Source of the DNA: Bordetella petrii
GTDB taxonomy: Bacteria > Pseudomonadota > Gammaproteobacteria > Burkholderiales > Burkholderiaceae_B
NCBI GenBank assembly: GCA_017745595.1
Contig: WMBV01000001.1
Span: forward strand, 186,001-250,000
Length of the DNA: 64,000 nt
Direction: 5' to 3'
The notes under the pieces were generated by a model. That model was not told the DNA's origin, did not search any database, and saw nothing but the letters and a program-made list of their open reading frames with translations. Position 1 is the first letter of the stretch, and every line of letters begins with the position of its first letter. The translations under genes were made by a program, and so were the position numbers. Shown one piece after another: positions 1 to 8,344 of the stretch.

Positions 1-344
1 GCCAACACCGCGCCGTCTTGGGCCGCCGCCAGCCACCAGCGGCCATCCGGCAGCGGCGCAATACAGGCCACCGTGCCCTCGGGATAGTGCCGGGCGAAGG
101 CCTGGGCCGCGGCCAGCACGGGCCGGCGCCGCGCGGCAGGGCCAAGCCGCGCGCAGCCGCCCGACATGGCGCCCTGCCCTCCGGCGACGAAATGCGTGGC
201 GCGCATGCGGCGCGCGCGGGCTCTTGCCATGCTGGACGCATGGCTGCCCACCAGCGCGAACCACGATAGTCCGAACGCCAGGCTGCGGGCGCCGCCATCG
301 GTGTCGATCAGCAACAGCCGATCGGAAGCCAGTGCCGCGCCCAT
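1..344 (-). CDS. PilO2-like type 4b pilus accessory protein (5' part only)
   Basis: Only the first ~114 residues are in the window; the gene runs off the left edge. Its ATG (342-344) follows directly on the TGA of the secretin gene, so the two are translationally coupled. The visible N-terminus contains GLSWFALVG, an alanine/arginine-rich stretch, and later DGRWWLAAAQDGAVLA. This layout fits the PAP_PilO (pilin accessory protein PilO) family of R64-thin-pilus/TCP-like systems, whose members are inner-membrane assembly proteins. The call rests on this weak similarity plus position after PilN. The rest of the pilus operon (ATPase, platform protein, prepilin) would be expected beyond the edge. 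Confidence 0.55.
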   Translation of the reverse strand, partial: MGAALASDRLLLIDTDGGARSLAFGLSWFALVGSHASSMARARARRMRATHFVAGGQGAMSGGCARLGPAARRRPVLAAAQAFARHYPEGTVACIAPLPDGRWWLAAAQDGAVL

Positions 345-1934
345 TCAGATGCCCTCTTCGACCTGCGCGGTAACGAGAACCACGGTCGTCAGCCGGTCGC
401 TGGACGCACGGTCTTGCCCGCCCGCCAACAGCGGCGCGTGGGGGGCCAGGCGGCGACGGTCGTATTCGTCCTGGCGCCGGTCGAAGCCGGACAGAATGAC
501 CGGCTGGCCCGGGCTGAGCGCGACCTGCTGCACGGTGCCGTTGCCATCGATGGTGATCTGCTGCACCTGGACCTGGTTGCCGTGCTCGCCGAACGTGATG
601 CTTTTGATCGGTTGCGCGACGGTGTTGTCGTAGGCGATGGACAACAGGATGCGGCCATCGGCCTGGGCATCGGGCACCAGGGTCAGGAACGTGCCGACGG
701 TTTCCTGCTTCTGGCTGATGGATACCGACGGCAGGACCGCGCTGCCCAGCGAGGCATCGACCCCCGGCACCGCGGTGCTCTGGACCTGGTCGATGTACGA
801 GAAAGTGGTGCGCACGGCATGGGTGACCGGACGGCGGTTCAGGGTGAGGACCGGTACGCTGCTGTGGCGCAGCACCGCGCCGGTCTGGCTGAGCGCCGAG
901 ATGATGGCGCGCGAACCCTGGAAGGGCCCGCCGTCGACCGTGGCGCCCAATGCCGCGGCGGCATTGCCGGCCGCGGCGGGCATCGCGACGGTAAGCGCTG
1001 CGCGCGCGCTGTCGTAGACGGCTTTCCAGTCGATGCCGCCCTCGGCGCTGTCGGTGGCCACTACCGTGATTTCTTCGAACAGCAGGCGCACGCGCCGCGT
1101 CAGCGCCTGGTTTTCGCCTTCGATGAACTGGCCGATGCGGTCGAGCACGTCGGGGATATCAGTGACGACCAGCGAACTGCCGCCACCGTCGAGGTCGGCG
1201 ATGGTGCCGGCCTGCGTCAGGAACGGAATGATGCGGGCGCGCACGGCCTGCAAGGCATGGTGCTCGCCCGACGACAAGGCGGTGGTGGAGGTGTTGTCGA
1301 AACCGCCGGCCTCGGTGGTGCCGGCGCGGCCCAGCCGGGCGTCGACGCGGCTGGCCAGCGTCAGCGCGCGCACATCGAACACGCGCGTCTGCGTGCGATA
1401 GAACTCGATGGCGTTGCGATGGTAGCGCCATTGCACGCCGAAGCTGGCAGCCAGCGTGTCGAGGGTGTCGGGCAAGGGACGCGGCCCGGCCAGTACGGGC
1501 ACGCGCAGAGGCGCGGACAGCTCGGCTGGCGCCGGCTGGCCCAGCCGCGGCAGGAACAGCGCCTGCGGCAACAAGGCGTCGGGAGCGATGCGCACGGCGA
1601 TGCCGGTCGCGCTGGTCAGCCGCTCGGCCAGCGAAGGCAGGTCGAGCCGCCCCGCAAACAGCAGGGTCGTGTCCACGTCGCCCCGCAACGCGGGCGGCAG
1701 CACGATGTCGCGGGCCAGCGGCTGCGACTTGCCGGCCAGCCAGGGCTTGCCGACATCCTGGGCAGCGATGCGCGCATTGCGATCCGACACGGCGGCGGCG
1801 AACTGCCGCTGGCCCGTTTCGACTTCGGCGCGCGCCGTGGAAATGGCTACGCGCAAAGCCTGCAGCGACTGCTGCGCCGAGCATCCGGCCAGGGCCAGCA
1901 ACACGATGCCGGAATATGCCAGGCGGGCCTTCAT
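345..1934 (-). CDS. pilN: PilN-family type IVb pilus outer-membrane secretin
   Basis: This 529-residue protein starts at an ATG that overlaps the stop of the upstream gene (ATGA). The N-terminus is a lipoprotein signal ending in LALAGC, so Cys18 is probably lipidated. A periplasmic region (about 60-250) is followed by a C-terminal secretin-type region (about 330-525) with VPVLTLNRRPV, the S-I-S-Q-K-QETVGTFLTLVP segment and PGQPVILSGF. PilN/BfpB secretins form the outer-membrane ring through which type IVb pili pass, and 500-560 residues is the usual size. The reading frame stays open far upstream of the ATG, but that part is antisense shadow over the TcpQ-like gene. The annotation as a pilus secretin is firm; the pilus type is inferred from neighbours. 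Confidence 0.85.
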   Translation of the reverse strand: MKARLAYSGIVLLALAGCSAQQSLQALRVAISTARAEVETGQRQFAAAVSDRNARIAAQDVGKPWLAGKSQPLARDIVLPPALRGDVDTTLLFAGRLDLPSLAERLTSATGIAVRIAPDALLPQALFLPRLGQPAPAELSAPLRVPVLAGPRPLPDTLDTLAASFGVQWRYHRNAIEFYRTQTRVFDVRALTLASRVDARLGRAGTTEAGGFDNTSTTALSSGEHHALQAVRARIIPFLTQAGTIADLDGGGSSLVVTDIPDVLDRIGQFIEGENQALTRRVRLLFEEITVVATDSAEGGIDWKAVYDSARAALTVAMPAAAGNAAAALGATVDGGPFQGSRAIISALSQTGAVLRHSSVPVLTLNRRPVTHAVRTTFSYIDQVQSTAVPGVDASLGSAVLPSVSISQKQETVGTFLTLVPDAQADGRILLSIAYDNTVAQPIKSITFGEHGNQVQVQQITIDGNGTVQQVALSPGQPVILSGFDRRQDEYDRRRLAPHAPLLAGGQDRASSDRLTTVVLVTAQVEEGI

Positions 1935-2758
1935 GGGCGGGCTCCGGGTGCGGTGGAACGGTCGCAGGCCTGCGTCAGCGGCACGACGCGCAACACCTTG
2001 TTGGTATAGAAACAGGGCTGCACCGGCCGGTCGGCCAATTCGGTCGAGGCCAGCAGGCTGCGCGCGGCCGTCTTGAAATCGGCGGGGAAATCGGCGCTGC
2101 CCGCCAGCGGGATATCGGCATCGACCGCCCAGTGCTGCGGTTCGAAAGACCAGCCGGCGTCGGCGGCCCAGCGCGCCAGCACGGCGCGCAAGGTGGCGTC
2201 GGGCGGGCCGGCGCGAAAACGCGCGGACGCATCGGCTGCGCCGGCGGACGACGCGGCGGATGGCGTGTCGGGCGGCGCGGCCGGCGCCGACACAGGCGCG
2301 GCCGCGCGCATGGCGGGAAGCGCCGCGGATGCAGGGGCGGGCTCGATGGCGGGCATGGCGGACATCGCGGCCGGCGCCTCGGCCTGCGCCAGGGCGGCCT
2401 GCGGGCCGGGCCGCTCGATACGCGCCTGGTGCCGCCCGCCCTGCAGCACCAGGGCCGGCCAGATGCCGTCGACGATGAGGTACGGGTCGCGGCGCGTGTA
2501 CGGCAAGGGCTGCAGGCCGGCCGGGGTTTGCGCGAACAACGCGGGCGCCGTGCGGCCCGGCGCGAACTGCAGCCAGGTACGCCCTGCTCCGCTGAACACC
2601 TGCAATGGGGCGACGGCCGGGTCGCCCGACAACTGCCAGTTGAAATCGTAATGGCCGGCCGGCGCGCCTTCGGCCAGCCAGCCCGGCACGCCGCCCGGCC
2701 ATTGCGCGCAAGCGGCCAAGCCCAGCGGCAGCAAGCCTAGAAGTAAGAGTCGAACCAT
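1931..2758 (-). CDS. TcpQ-like / VirB9-like pilus lipoprotein
   Basis: A 275-residue protein, first gene of the pilus operon. The N-terminus is a short lipoprotein signal with lipobox LAAC (Cys17). Residues about 35-110 (QVFSGAGRTWLQFAPG, YLIVDGIWPALVLQGG) resemble the beta-sandwich of VirB9/TrbG-type proteins. A long Ala/Pro-rich linker (about 115-180) follows. The C-terminal part (ATLRAVLARWAADAGW, ADFKTAARSLL, CFYTNKVLRVV) matches the TcpQ/PilL C-terminal domain, which peptidoglycan-tethered pilus proteins use to help the secretin assemble. It overlaps pilN by 4 bases. The region upstream (2759-2885) must contain the operon promoter, but I see no convincing -35/-10 pair. Confidence 0.7.
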   Translation of the reverse strand: MVRLLLLGLLPLGLAACAQWPGGVPGWLAEGAPAGHYDFNWQLSGDPAVAPLQVFSGAGRTWLQFAPGRTAPALFAQTPAGLQPLPYTRRDPYLIVDGIWPALVLQGGRHQARIERPGPQAALAQAEAPAAMSAMPAIEPAPASAALPAMRAAAPVSAPAAPPDTPSAASSAGAADASARFRAGPPDATLRAVLARWAADAGWSFEPQHWAVDADIPLAGSADFPADFKTAARSLLASTELADRPVQPCFYTNKVLRVVPLTQACDRSTAPGARP

Positions 2759-2885
2759 GCTCGTCCTGAATCGGTGCGCGCCCCGAATGGGAACGCCTGG
2801 ACGGCATGGTGGCCTGCCCCGGCCGATGCGGCTAGACAGACATGTACGGACGGAATTTTTTGTTCATTCGGACTGCCACGGGCAT

Positions 2886-2947
2886 AAAAAACCGGCCTGG
2901 CGGCCGGTAGGCAAGTCGCGAGCCATGGCGGCCGCAGCCGCCATGGC
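2886..2947 (-). terminator. Two hairpins ending the dadA / binding-protein unit
   Basis: Downstream of the UgpB-like gene there is first a perfect 11-bp stem (GCCATGGCGGC at 2922-2932 with GCCGCCATGGC at 2937-2947, 4-base loop). Next comes a 7-bp stem (ACCGGCC 2891-2897 / GGCCGGT 2902-2908, loop TGGC), followed on the minus strand by a run of U (A-tract 2886-2890). The second hairpin has the form of an intrinsic terminator for minus-strand transcription and would insulate the pilus operon from the upstream genes. Confidence 0.75.
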
Positions 2948-2959
2948 CGAGCCCGCGCG

Positions 2960-4291
2960 CTAGCGCTGCTGCGCCAGCTTGCGCGCCTGGTCGGCGGCGC
3001 GGTTCAACGCCGCCACGGGCGGCGTCTTGCCGTCGAAGGCTTCGTTCAGTTCGTCGTTGAGCACGGCCTCGACGCGATCGTAGTTGGCCATGCGGAAGCC
3101 GCGGCTGGTGGACGCGGACTTGCCCAGCATGGACTGCACCAGGGCGTGCGCGCCGGGCACCTTGTCGTAGAACGAGACATCGGCGGCGCGGAACGCCGCG
3201 TCGGTCAGCGGCAGGTAGCCCGTGCGCTGATGCCATTCGGCCGCGTTGACGGGCTTGGCCAGCCAGGCCAGGAACTGCGCCGTGGCTTTTTCCTGCGCTT
3301 GCGGATGGCCGTCGATGGCCCACAGCGCCGAGCCGCTGATGAACGGACTGCCGGCTTCTTTGGTGGCCTGGTCGTAGTACGGCAGCGGCGCCACGCCGAA
3401 CGACAGCGAGCGCGTGTTCATGAACAGGCCGGCCGCGCCCGAGCCCGAGGTCAGCACGGCGCAGTCGCCCTTGGCGAACAGCTTGTCGCTCTGGTCGTCG
3501 TCGGAATGCGCCATGAACAGCAGCGAACGCTTCCAGCTGACCATCAGCGAGATGTGCCGCATGTACAGCGTGTCGAACTTCAGCGCGGGCGTGGCCTTGC
3601 TCGACGCCAGGCCGTTGTCGTTGCTGGTGAACATCTGCTTGTTGACGGGCGCCAGGTTTTCCAGGTGGATCTTGACCTGGTTGCTGGACGCGTACGGGCA
3701 TTCGATGTTGGCCACGTCGCGCAGCTTGAGCAGGTCGCCCTGCAGGTCGGCCCAGGTGCGGGCGGGCTTGTTGGGATCGAGGCCGGCCTTTTTGTAATAG
3801 GCCAGGTTGTAGTACATGATGGGCACTTCGGCCATCCAGGGGAAGGCCAGCAGGCGGCCCTTGCCGTCGCGGGTGAAGCTGGACGTGGAAGGCAGGAACC
3901 AGTTCAGGTCTTTGATGGGGTATTTGGCCAGCAACTGGTACAAGGGCAGGATGGCCTTGTGCTGGGACACGACTTCCGGCGAGCGGTTATCGGCCAGCTG
4001 GACCAGATTGGGCCCGCTTTTCTTTTTCAGCGCGTCGGCGCCCGCCAGCTGCAGTTCTTGCGCGTTGGCGAAACCGCGCAGCTCGACCTCGACGTCGCTC
4101 TGTTCTTTGTTGTATTTCTTGACGAGCTTTTCGAATTCGGCTTTGTTGGGGCCCGAAAGGGTGTGCCAGACTTCGATTTCGACTCCGGCGGCGTGCGCTG
4201 CGCCCGCGACCAGCATCGCCGCTCCGAAAGCCCAGGTGCGCCGGCTGGCGACCAGTGCGCGGGCCAGGCCCGCCAATTGCAGTGTCTTCAT
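2960..4291 (-). CDS. UgpB-like ABC-transporter substrate-binding protein
   Basis: A 443-residue extracytoplasmic solute-binding protein of the UgpB/MalE class (cluster B, SBP_bac_1). A signal peptide occupies about residues 1-37 (hydrophobic core AFGAAMLVAGAAHAA). The mature protein begins VEIEVWHTLSGPNKAEFEKLV, typical of UgpB, which binds glycerol-3-phosphate and related glycerophosphodiesters. SGSGAAGLFMNTRSLSFGVAPLPYYD is the usual hinge-side region. The ATG at 4289-4291 lies 4 bases after the dadA stop, so the two genes are probably co-transcribed. No permease or ATPase gene lies nearby, so the partner transporter must be elsewhere or the protein is an orphan receptor. UgpB is the closest match I recognise, but the ligand is not proven. 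Confidence 0.8.
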   Translation of the reverse strand: MKTLQLAGLARALVASRRTWAFGAAMLVAGAAHAAGVEIEVWHTLSGPNKAEFEKLVKKYNKEQSDVEVELRGFANAQELQLAGADALKKKSGPNLVQLADNRSPEVVSQHKAILPLYQLLAKYPIKDLNWFLPSTSSFTRDGKGRLLAFPWMAEVPIMYYNLAYYKKAGLDPNKPARTWADLQGDLLKLRDVANIECPYASSNQVKIHLENLAPVNKQMFTSNDNGLASSKATPALKFDTLYMRHISLMVSWKRSLLFMAHSDDDQSDKLFAKGDCAVLTSGSGAAGLFMNTRSLSFGVAPLPYYDQATKEAGSPFISGSALWAIDGHPQAQEKATAQFLAWLAKPVNAAEWHQRTGYLPLTDAAFRAADVSFYDKVPGAHALVQSMLGKSASTSRGFRMANYDRVEAVLNDELNEAFDGKTPPVAALNRAADQARKLAQQR

Positions 4292-4295
4292 AGGT

Positions 4296-5552
4296 TCATA
4301 GACCAAGAAAAGGAAATTCGGGCTCTGGCTTGCGTCCGCTGAGCAGCTCGGCCAGGGCCCGGCCCGAACCGGCCCCCATGGTCCAGCCCAGCGTGCCATG
4401 GCCCGTATTCAGATACAGGTTGGGAATGCGGGTACGGCCAATGAGAGGCACGTTCGAAGGGGTGGACGGGCGCAGGCCCGACCAATAGCTGACGCTCTCG
4501 AAGTCGAGGGCATCGGGAAAGAGTTCGCGCGCCAGGCGCGTCATGGCCTCGCAGCGGCCGGTGTTCAGCGCCCGCGTATAGCCGGAGAGTTCGGCGGTAC
4601 CCGCCATGCGCAGCCGGTTGCCCAGGCGCGAGAACACCACTTTGTGGCTGCTGTCGGTCAGGCTGACCGACGGCGCGCCGGCCGGATCGCGCACGTCGAA
4701 CGTGGCCGAATAGCCCTTGGCGGGATAGACGTTGCAGGGCACGCCCAACGGCCGCACCAGGCGCGCGCTGAAACTGCCCAGCGCCACCACGTAGGCATCG
4801 GCCACGACGCGGCCGTAGCGGCCATCGGGCTGGATGACTTCCAGGCATTGCACCTGCCCGCCCTGGCTGACCAGGCGCGTGGCGCTGGTTTCGTAATGGA
4901 ATTCGACGCCCGCCGCCTCGCATTGCCGCGCCAGGCCGGCGGCGAACAGGTGGACGTCGCCGCTTTCGTCTTCGGGGGTATAGTCGCCGCCCACGATGGT
5001 GGCGCGATGCGGGGCCAGCGCCGGCTCGATGGCGATGACCTCGTCGGTGCTCACGACCCGGCGCTCGACGCCGAAATCGCGCATCAGGCCGGCGGCCTTC
5101 TGCGAGGTTTCGAATTCGTGCGGGTCGCGATAGAAATTCAGAATGCCGCGCTCGAGGTGATCGTAAGGAATGCCGAGTTCGGCGCGCATGGCCCGCAGCG
5201 TGGTCCGGCTATATTCGGCCAGCCTGACCATGGCGCGGATATTGGGCGCCAGCCGGCCGGGCAGGCATTCGCGCAGGAAGGCCAGGCCCCACATCCACTG
5301 GCGCCAGTCGAGCTGGGGCCGGAACAGCAGCGGCGCGTCGTCCTGGAACATCCATTTGAGCAGTTTCAGGGGGGCCTGCGGATTGGCCCAGGGCTCGGCG
5401 TACGAGACGGAAATCTGCCCGCCGTTGGCCAGGCTGGTTTCCTGGGCCGGGCCGGGGCGGCGATCGACGACCACGACGTCGTGGCCTGCCTGGCGCAGCC
5501 ACCAGGCGCTGGAAATGCCGATGATGCCGCTACCCAATACCGCTACTTTCAT
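4296..5552 (-). CDS. dadA: D-amino-acid dehydrogenase, small subunit type
   Basis: A 418-residue FAD enzyme that oxidises D-amino acids to 2-oxo acids and ammonia, passing electrons to the respiratory chain; DadA is a membrane-associated catabolic enzyme. The N-terminal dinucleotide-binding motif is VLGSGIIGISSAWWL, followed by the DadA-typical QETSLANGGQISVSYAEPWANP. YWSGLRPSTPSNVPLIG and LNTGHGTLGWTMGAGSG near the C-terminus form the rest of the FAD site. The length is normal for DadA (about 415-435). No racemase (dadX) or Lrp-type regulator is adjacent. Instead the gene is followed after 4 bases by the UgpB-like binding protein, an unusual partner. Confidence 0.92.
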   Translation of the reverse strand: MKVAVLGSGIIGISSAWWLRQAGHDVVVVDRRPGPAQETSLANGGQISVSYAEPWANPQAPLKLLKWMFQDDAPLLFRPQLDWRQWMWGLAFLRECLPGRLAPNIRAMVRLAEYSRTTLRAMRAELGIPYDHLERGILNFYRDPHEFETSQKAAGLMRDFGVERRVVSTDEVIAIEPALAPHRATIVGGDYTPEDESGDVHLFAAGLARQCEAAGVEFHYETSATRLVSQGGQVQCLEVIQPDGRYGRVVADAYVVALGSFSARLVRPLGVPCNVYPAKGYSATFDVRDPAGAPSVSLTDSSHKVVFSRLGNRLRMAGTAELSGYTRALNTGRCEAMTRLARELFPDALDFESVSYWSGLRPSTPSNVPLIGRTRIPNLYLNTGHGTLGWTMGAGSGRALAELLSGRKPEPEFPFLGL

Positions 5553-5734
5553 GCGCGCCTTGCTCCTTGCGCCGCTGGCCGCAGCGGGGCATGCCCCCTG
5601 CTGTCGCGGCTCGATCCGATCGTGGTGCCGGTGCGGCAGTTTACTGCGCCCGCCCGGCCCCGCCTATAACATAAAAGAAGGGCCGGTATCCATTTGCACC
5701 CGAACGTTTCCTGTCCGCGCGTCACGCCGTGGCC

Positions 5735-6781
5735 TCAGGTGCCGGCATGGGCCAGGTCGGCCTCGGACGTGAACGCATCGGCGTAGAACTCGTCGGCCGG
5801 CAGCCCGCATTGCGCCGTGAATTCGCGGCGCGCGGCGTCGACCATGGGCGGCGCGCCGCAGGCATACACCTGGTAGCCCGACAGGTCGGGCAGATCTTGC
5901 AGCACGGCTTCGTGCACGAAGCCGGTGCGGCCGGTCCAGCCGTCTTCGGGCAGGCCGTCGGACACCACCGGCACGTACCGGAAATCGGGCAGCGTCCGGG
6001 CCCACGACTGCGCCAGGTCGTGCATGTACAGGTCGCGCGGCCGGCGCCCGCCCCAATACAGCACGGCGGGACGGCGGATGCCGTGGTGCGCCATGTGTTC
6101 GACGATGGCCTTGACCGGCGCGAAACCGGTGCCGCTGGCCAGCAGCACGATGGGCTTGGTGCTGTCTTCGCGCAGGAAGAACGAGCCGAACGGGCCTTCC
6201 AGGCGCAGGATTTCGCGTACTTTCATCTGCGTATCGCCGGCCCCGAACACGTGATCGGTGAACACCCCGCCGGGCATGTGCCGCACGTGCAATTCGAGCG
6301 GGCTGCCAGTGTGGGGCGCGCAGGCCATGGAATAGCTGCGGCGCTTGCCGTCTTTGAGGATGACCTCGATGTACTGCCCCGCGTAGTAGCGGAACGGCTC
6401 GGCCGCCGGCAATTGCAGGTGCAGCACGGTGACATCGGGCGCGGCGAGGTCCATGGCCTGCACGCGCGCGGGCAGCTTGCGGATCTGGATGTCGCTGGCC
6501 AGCCGGATTTCGGTGGCTTCGATGACCAGGTCGGATTGCGGACGCGCCTGGCAGAACAGCGTATAGCCTTGCGCCAGTTCTTCGGGCGACAGGATCTGGG
6601 CCGGATACTCGCCGGCATCGGCCTGCCCGGCAACGATCTTGCCCTTGCAGGTGGAACATGCGCCATTGCGGCAACTGTACGGCAACACGATACCCGCGGC
6701 CAGCGCGGCATCGAGCACCGTCTGGCCGGCTTCGACCGGAAATTGATGCTGGCTGGGTTGTACGGTGACCTGGAAACTCAT
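5735..6781 (-). CDS. AscD-like ferredoxin-type oxidoreductase (CDP-6-deoxy-delta-3,4-glucoseen reductase family)
   Basis: A 348-residue two-module redox protein. Residues 1-90 are a plant-type 2Fe-2S ferredoxin domain with ligands Cys37, Cys42, Cys45 and Cys77 (C-x4-C-x2-C). Residues about 100-335 are a ferredoxin-NADP reductase domain with FAD motif RRSYSMA and NAD(P) motifs LLASGTGFAPVKAIVEHM and YACGAPPMV. The family name comes from a deoxysugar reductase, but betaproteobacteria carry this gene without any deoxysugar cluster, so the physiological substrate is unknown. It is a single-gene unit; 182 bases separate its stop from dadA. The start ATG (6779-6781) is preceded by the divergent promoter region of the gdx gene. 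Confidence 0.85.
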   Translation of the reverse strand: MSFQVTVQPSQHQFPVEAGQTVLDAALAAGIVLPYSCRNGACSTCKGKIVAGQADAGEYPAQILSPEELAQGYTLFCQARPQSDLVIEATEIRLASDIQIRKLPARVQAMDLAAPDVTVLHLQLPAAEPFRYYAGQYIEVILKDGKRRSYSMACAPHTGSPLELHVRHMPGGVFTDHVFGAGDTQMKVREILRLEGPFGSFFLREDSTKPIVLLASGTGFAPVKAIVEHMAHHGIRRPAVLYWGGRRPRDLYMHDLAQSWARTLPDFRYVPVVSDGLPEDGWTGRTGFVHEAVLQDLPDLSGYQVYACGAPPMVDAARREFTAQCGLPADEFYADAFTSEADLAHAGT

Positions 6782-6870
6782 GGGTACTGTCTATAGAAAA
6801 CAATGCGTGGCGCCGGACGGCGGCGGGGGCGGACAGGCGCCCCGTCGCGCCGGCGGTCAATTTGGTATTC

Positions 6871-6876
6871 TATAAT
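6871..6876 (+). promoter_or_regulatory. Consensus -10 box of the gdx riboswitch promoter
   Basis: A perfect TATAAT lies 10 bases before the first riboswitch hairpin, so transcription would start at about 6883 and the leader would begin with the aptamer. No good -35 hexamer is visible 17 bases upstream, where the sequence is GC-rich. Confidence 0.6.
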
Positions 6877-6886
6877 TTTTACCGCT

Positions 6887-6948
6887 CCGGGACGGCCCGG
6901 GGTGGGCGCCGGCCTCTGTACCGGCGGCATTCTCCCGGGGACGGCCCC
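6887..6948 (+). ncRNA. Guanidine-II riboswitch (mini-ykkC)
   Basis: Two short hairpins each carry the ACGG tetraloop that defines this class. P1 is CCGGG-ACGG-CCCGG (6887-6900) and P2 is GGGG-ACGG-CCCC (6937-6948). The linker itself can fold (GCCGG/CCGGC around 6908-6925). A third hairpin (GCCGGCA 6952-6958 / TGCCGGC 6963-6969) lies just before the ribosome-binding site GGGG at 6980-6983. In this known class guanidinium binding makes the two loops kiss and exposes the ribosome-binding site. The downstream gene is a guanidinium exporter of the expected family, which strongly supports the call. Confidence 0.9.
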
Positions 6949-6989
6949 ATCGCCGGCAAGCGTGCCGGCTCTTGTTATTGGGGCATTCC

Positions 6990-7304
6990 ATGACCTGGGT
7001 CATTCTTGTATTCGCGGGGCTGTTCGAAGTGGTGTGGGCCGTCGGCCTGAAGTACACCCAAGGATTTACCCGCGTGGTTCCTTCCGTGGTCACGCTGGTA
7101 GCCATGCTGGCCAGTTTCTGGCTGCTTTCGATCGCCATGAAAACCCTGCCGCTGGGCACGGCCTACGCGGTATGGGTGGGCATCGGCGCGCTGGGCGCCT
7201 TCGTGGCCGGCATCGTGCTGTTTGGCGAAGCGCTGAGCGCGATGCGCGTCATCAGCGTGCTGCTGATCGCCGCGGGGCTGGTCGGGCTGAAGCTCTCGGC
7301 TTGA
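6990..7304 (+). CDS. gdx: Small multidrug resistance protein, Gdx/SugE guanidinium exporter
   Basis: A 104-residue inner-membrane protein with four predicted helices, the normal SMR size. The first helix has the essential glutamate ([20 protein letters not shown], Glu13 counting from MTWV). Helix 3 contains [15 protein letters not shown], the signature of the Gdx (formerly SugE) branch. Gdx proteins work as antiparallel dimers that exchange two protons for one guanidinium ion. The start chosen (ATG 6990) has GGGG 6 bases upstream; an ATG 18 bases earlier lies closer to the leader hairpins. Control by the guanidine-II riboswitch directly upstream fits this function. Confidence 0.92.
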   Translation: MTWVILVFAGLFEVVWAVGLKYTQGFTRVVPSVVTLVAMLASFWLLSIAMKTLPLGTAYAVWVGIGALGAFVAGIVLFGEALSAMRVISVLLIAAGLVGLKLSA

Positions 7305-7314
7305 GCCCCCGCCC

Positions 7315-8187
7315 TTAGAAATCCAGTTCGATTGCCGCGTCGTCCCCCACCCGCAGGCGGGCATCGGAAGGAGCATCGACGATGGCGTTCTGGCCGAACA
7401 CGATGCCGACCTCGAACTGGCGATAAGCGGCCAGCGTGCGGCCGGGCTCGTCATGGCGCCGGGCGGTGCGCTGGTCGATGTTGGGCATGGGGCAGCGCGT
7501 GCATGGCTTGACCAGCGCCATGCTGACAGGCCCCACCGACACCATGGCGGTGTGGTCTTCGTCGTACGCTTCCCATTCGCCCTGAATCACGATATTGGGC
7601 CGGAAACGGTCCATGGGCACGGCGGGCTGCCCCTGCGCGGCCAGCCGGGCGTTCAGGTCGTCCAGCGAAGCCTGGTTGGCGATCAGCAAGGGGAAGCCGT
7701 CGGCGAACCCGAACACGTGGTCGCCCTGGAACGCGCCGGCCAGGTCGGAATGCGCCGCGCGCCAGCGCTCGACCCATTCGGCGCGGGCAGGCCGCCGCGC
7801 CTGTGCGTCGATCTTCACCAGCACGCAATCCTGGTCCAGCACCCGGCTGATCCAGGCCGACGCCGCGGCGCTTTCTTCGCGCGCGGGCACCGTGTCGTTC
7901 CAGACCGTGACGCGGCGGACGGTGGCCGCCAGTTGCGAGCCGTCGAGCGGAATGCGCAGGGGCGGCTGGCCGGGTGCGCGCAATTCCAGGCTGCCGGCCG
8001 CCAGCGACGGCCGGATCAGCGCCATGGCGGGCCATTGGCGCTGCGTCATGAACTGGCCCTGTGCCGTCAGGATCATCCAGCGCCGGTCGCCCGCCAGGCC
8101 GGCCCGGTCGATGGGCGATTCGGCCAGGTCGATGGCGGCGCACGATTTGATGGGGTAGATGTGCAGGCTGGCGATGCGGGCGGTCAT
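7315..8187 (-). CDS. MOSC-domain molybdenum-cofactor-type protein (YcbX-like)
   Basis: A 290-residue protein with the N-terminal MOSC beta-barrel domain (ARIASLHIYPIKSC, AGLAGDRRWMILTAQGQFMTQRQWPAMALI) and the C-terminal MOSC domain (MDRFRPNIVI, VKPCTRCPMPNIDQRTA). In YcbX/mARC-type proteins the conserved cysteine in the CTRC segment binds molybdenum cofactor and the protein reduces N-hydroxylated compounds. YcbX itself has an extra C-terminal ferredoxin domain that is absent here, so the electron donor must be separate. The AscD-like ferredoxin reductase on the other side of gdx is a conceivable partner, but that is only proximity. The gene is convergent with gdx (10-base gap). Confidence 0.82.
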   Translation of the reverse strand: MTARIASLHIYPIKSCAAIDLAESPIDRAGLAGDRRWMILTAQGQFMTQRQWPAMALIRPSLAAGSLELRAPGQPPLRIPLDGSQLAATVRRVTVWNDTVPAREESAAASAWISRVLDQDCVLVKIDAQARRPARAEWVERWRAAHSDLAGAFQGDHVFGFADGFPLLIANQASLDDLNARLAAQGQPAVPMDRFRPNIVIQGEWEAYDEDHTAMVSVGPVSMALVKPCTRCPMPNIDQRTARRHDEPGRTLAAYRQFEVGIVFGQNAIVDAPSDARLRVGDDAAIELDF

Positions 8188-8230
8188 GGGGACACGAAGG
8201 CGGGCGGTGATGGCCGCCAAGCATAGCATC

Positions 8231-8334
8231 GGTGCCTGACACCCGGTTTCCGAGAGCCAGGTACCTGACACCGCCACGCGCGGACCGGATGCTCACATCG
8301 GTGTCTGACACCTTGCGGGAGTCAGACACCTGGC
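8231..8334. repeat. Two-hairpin intergenic repeat, copy 1 (left half degenerate)
   Basis: Right hairpin at 8300-8334 is a standard copy (GGTGTCTGAC ... GTCAGACACC). The left part (8231-8272) is degenerate: it contains the near-identical direct repeats GGTGCCTGACACC and GGTACCTGACACC. The element lies between the stop of the GntR gene and the start of the MOSC gene. Confidence 0.8.
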
Positions 8335-8344
8335 TGATCTGGCT

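Noticed and set aside
1935-2807. 291-codon upstream extension of the pilN frame
   Set aside because: It overlaps the TcpQ-like gene, is Arg/Ala-rich, and the lipoprotein signal at the internal ATG marks the real start.
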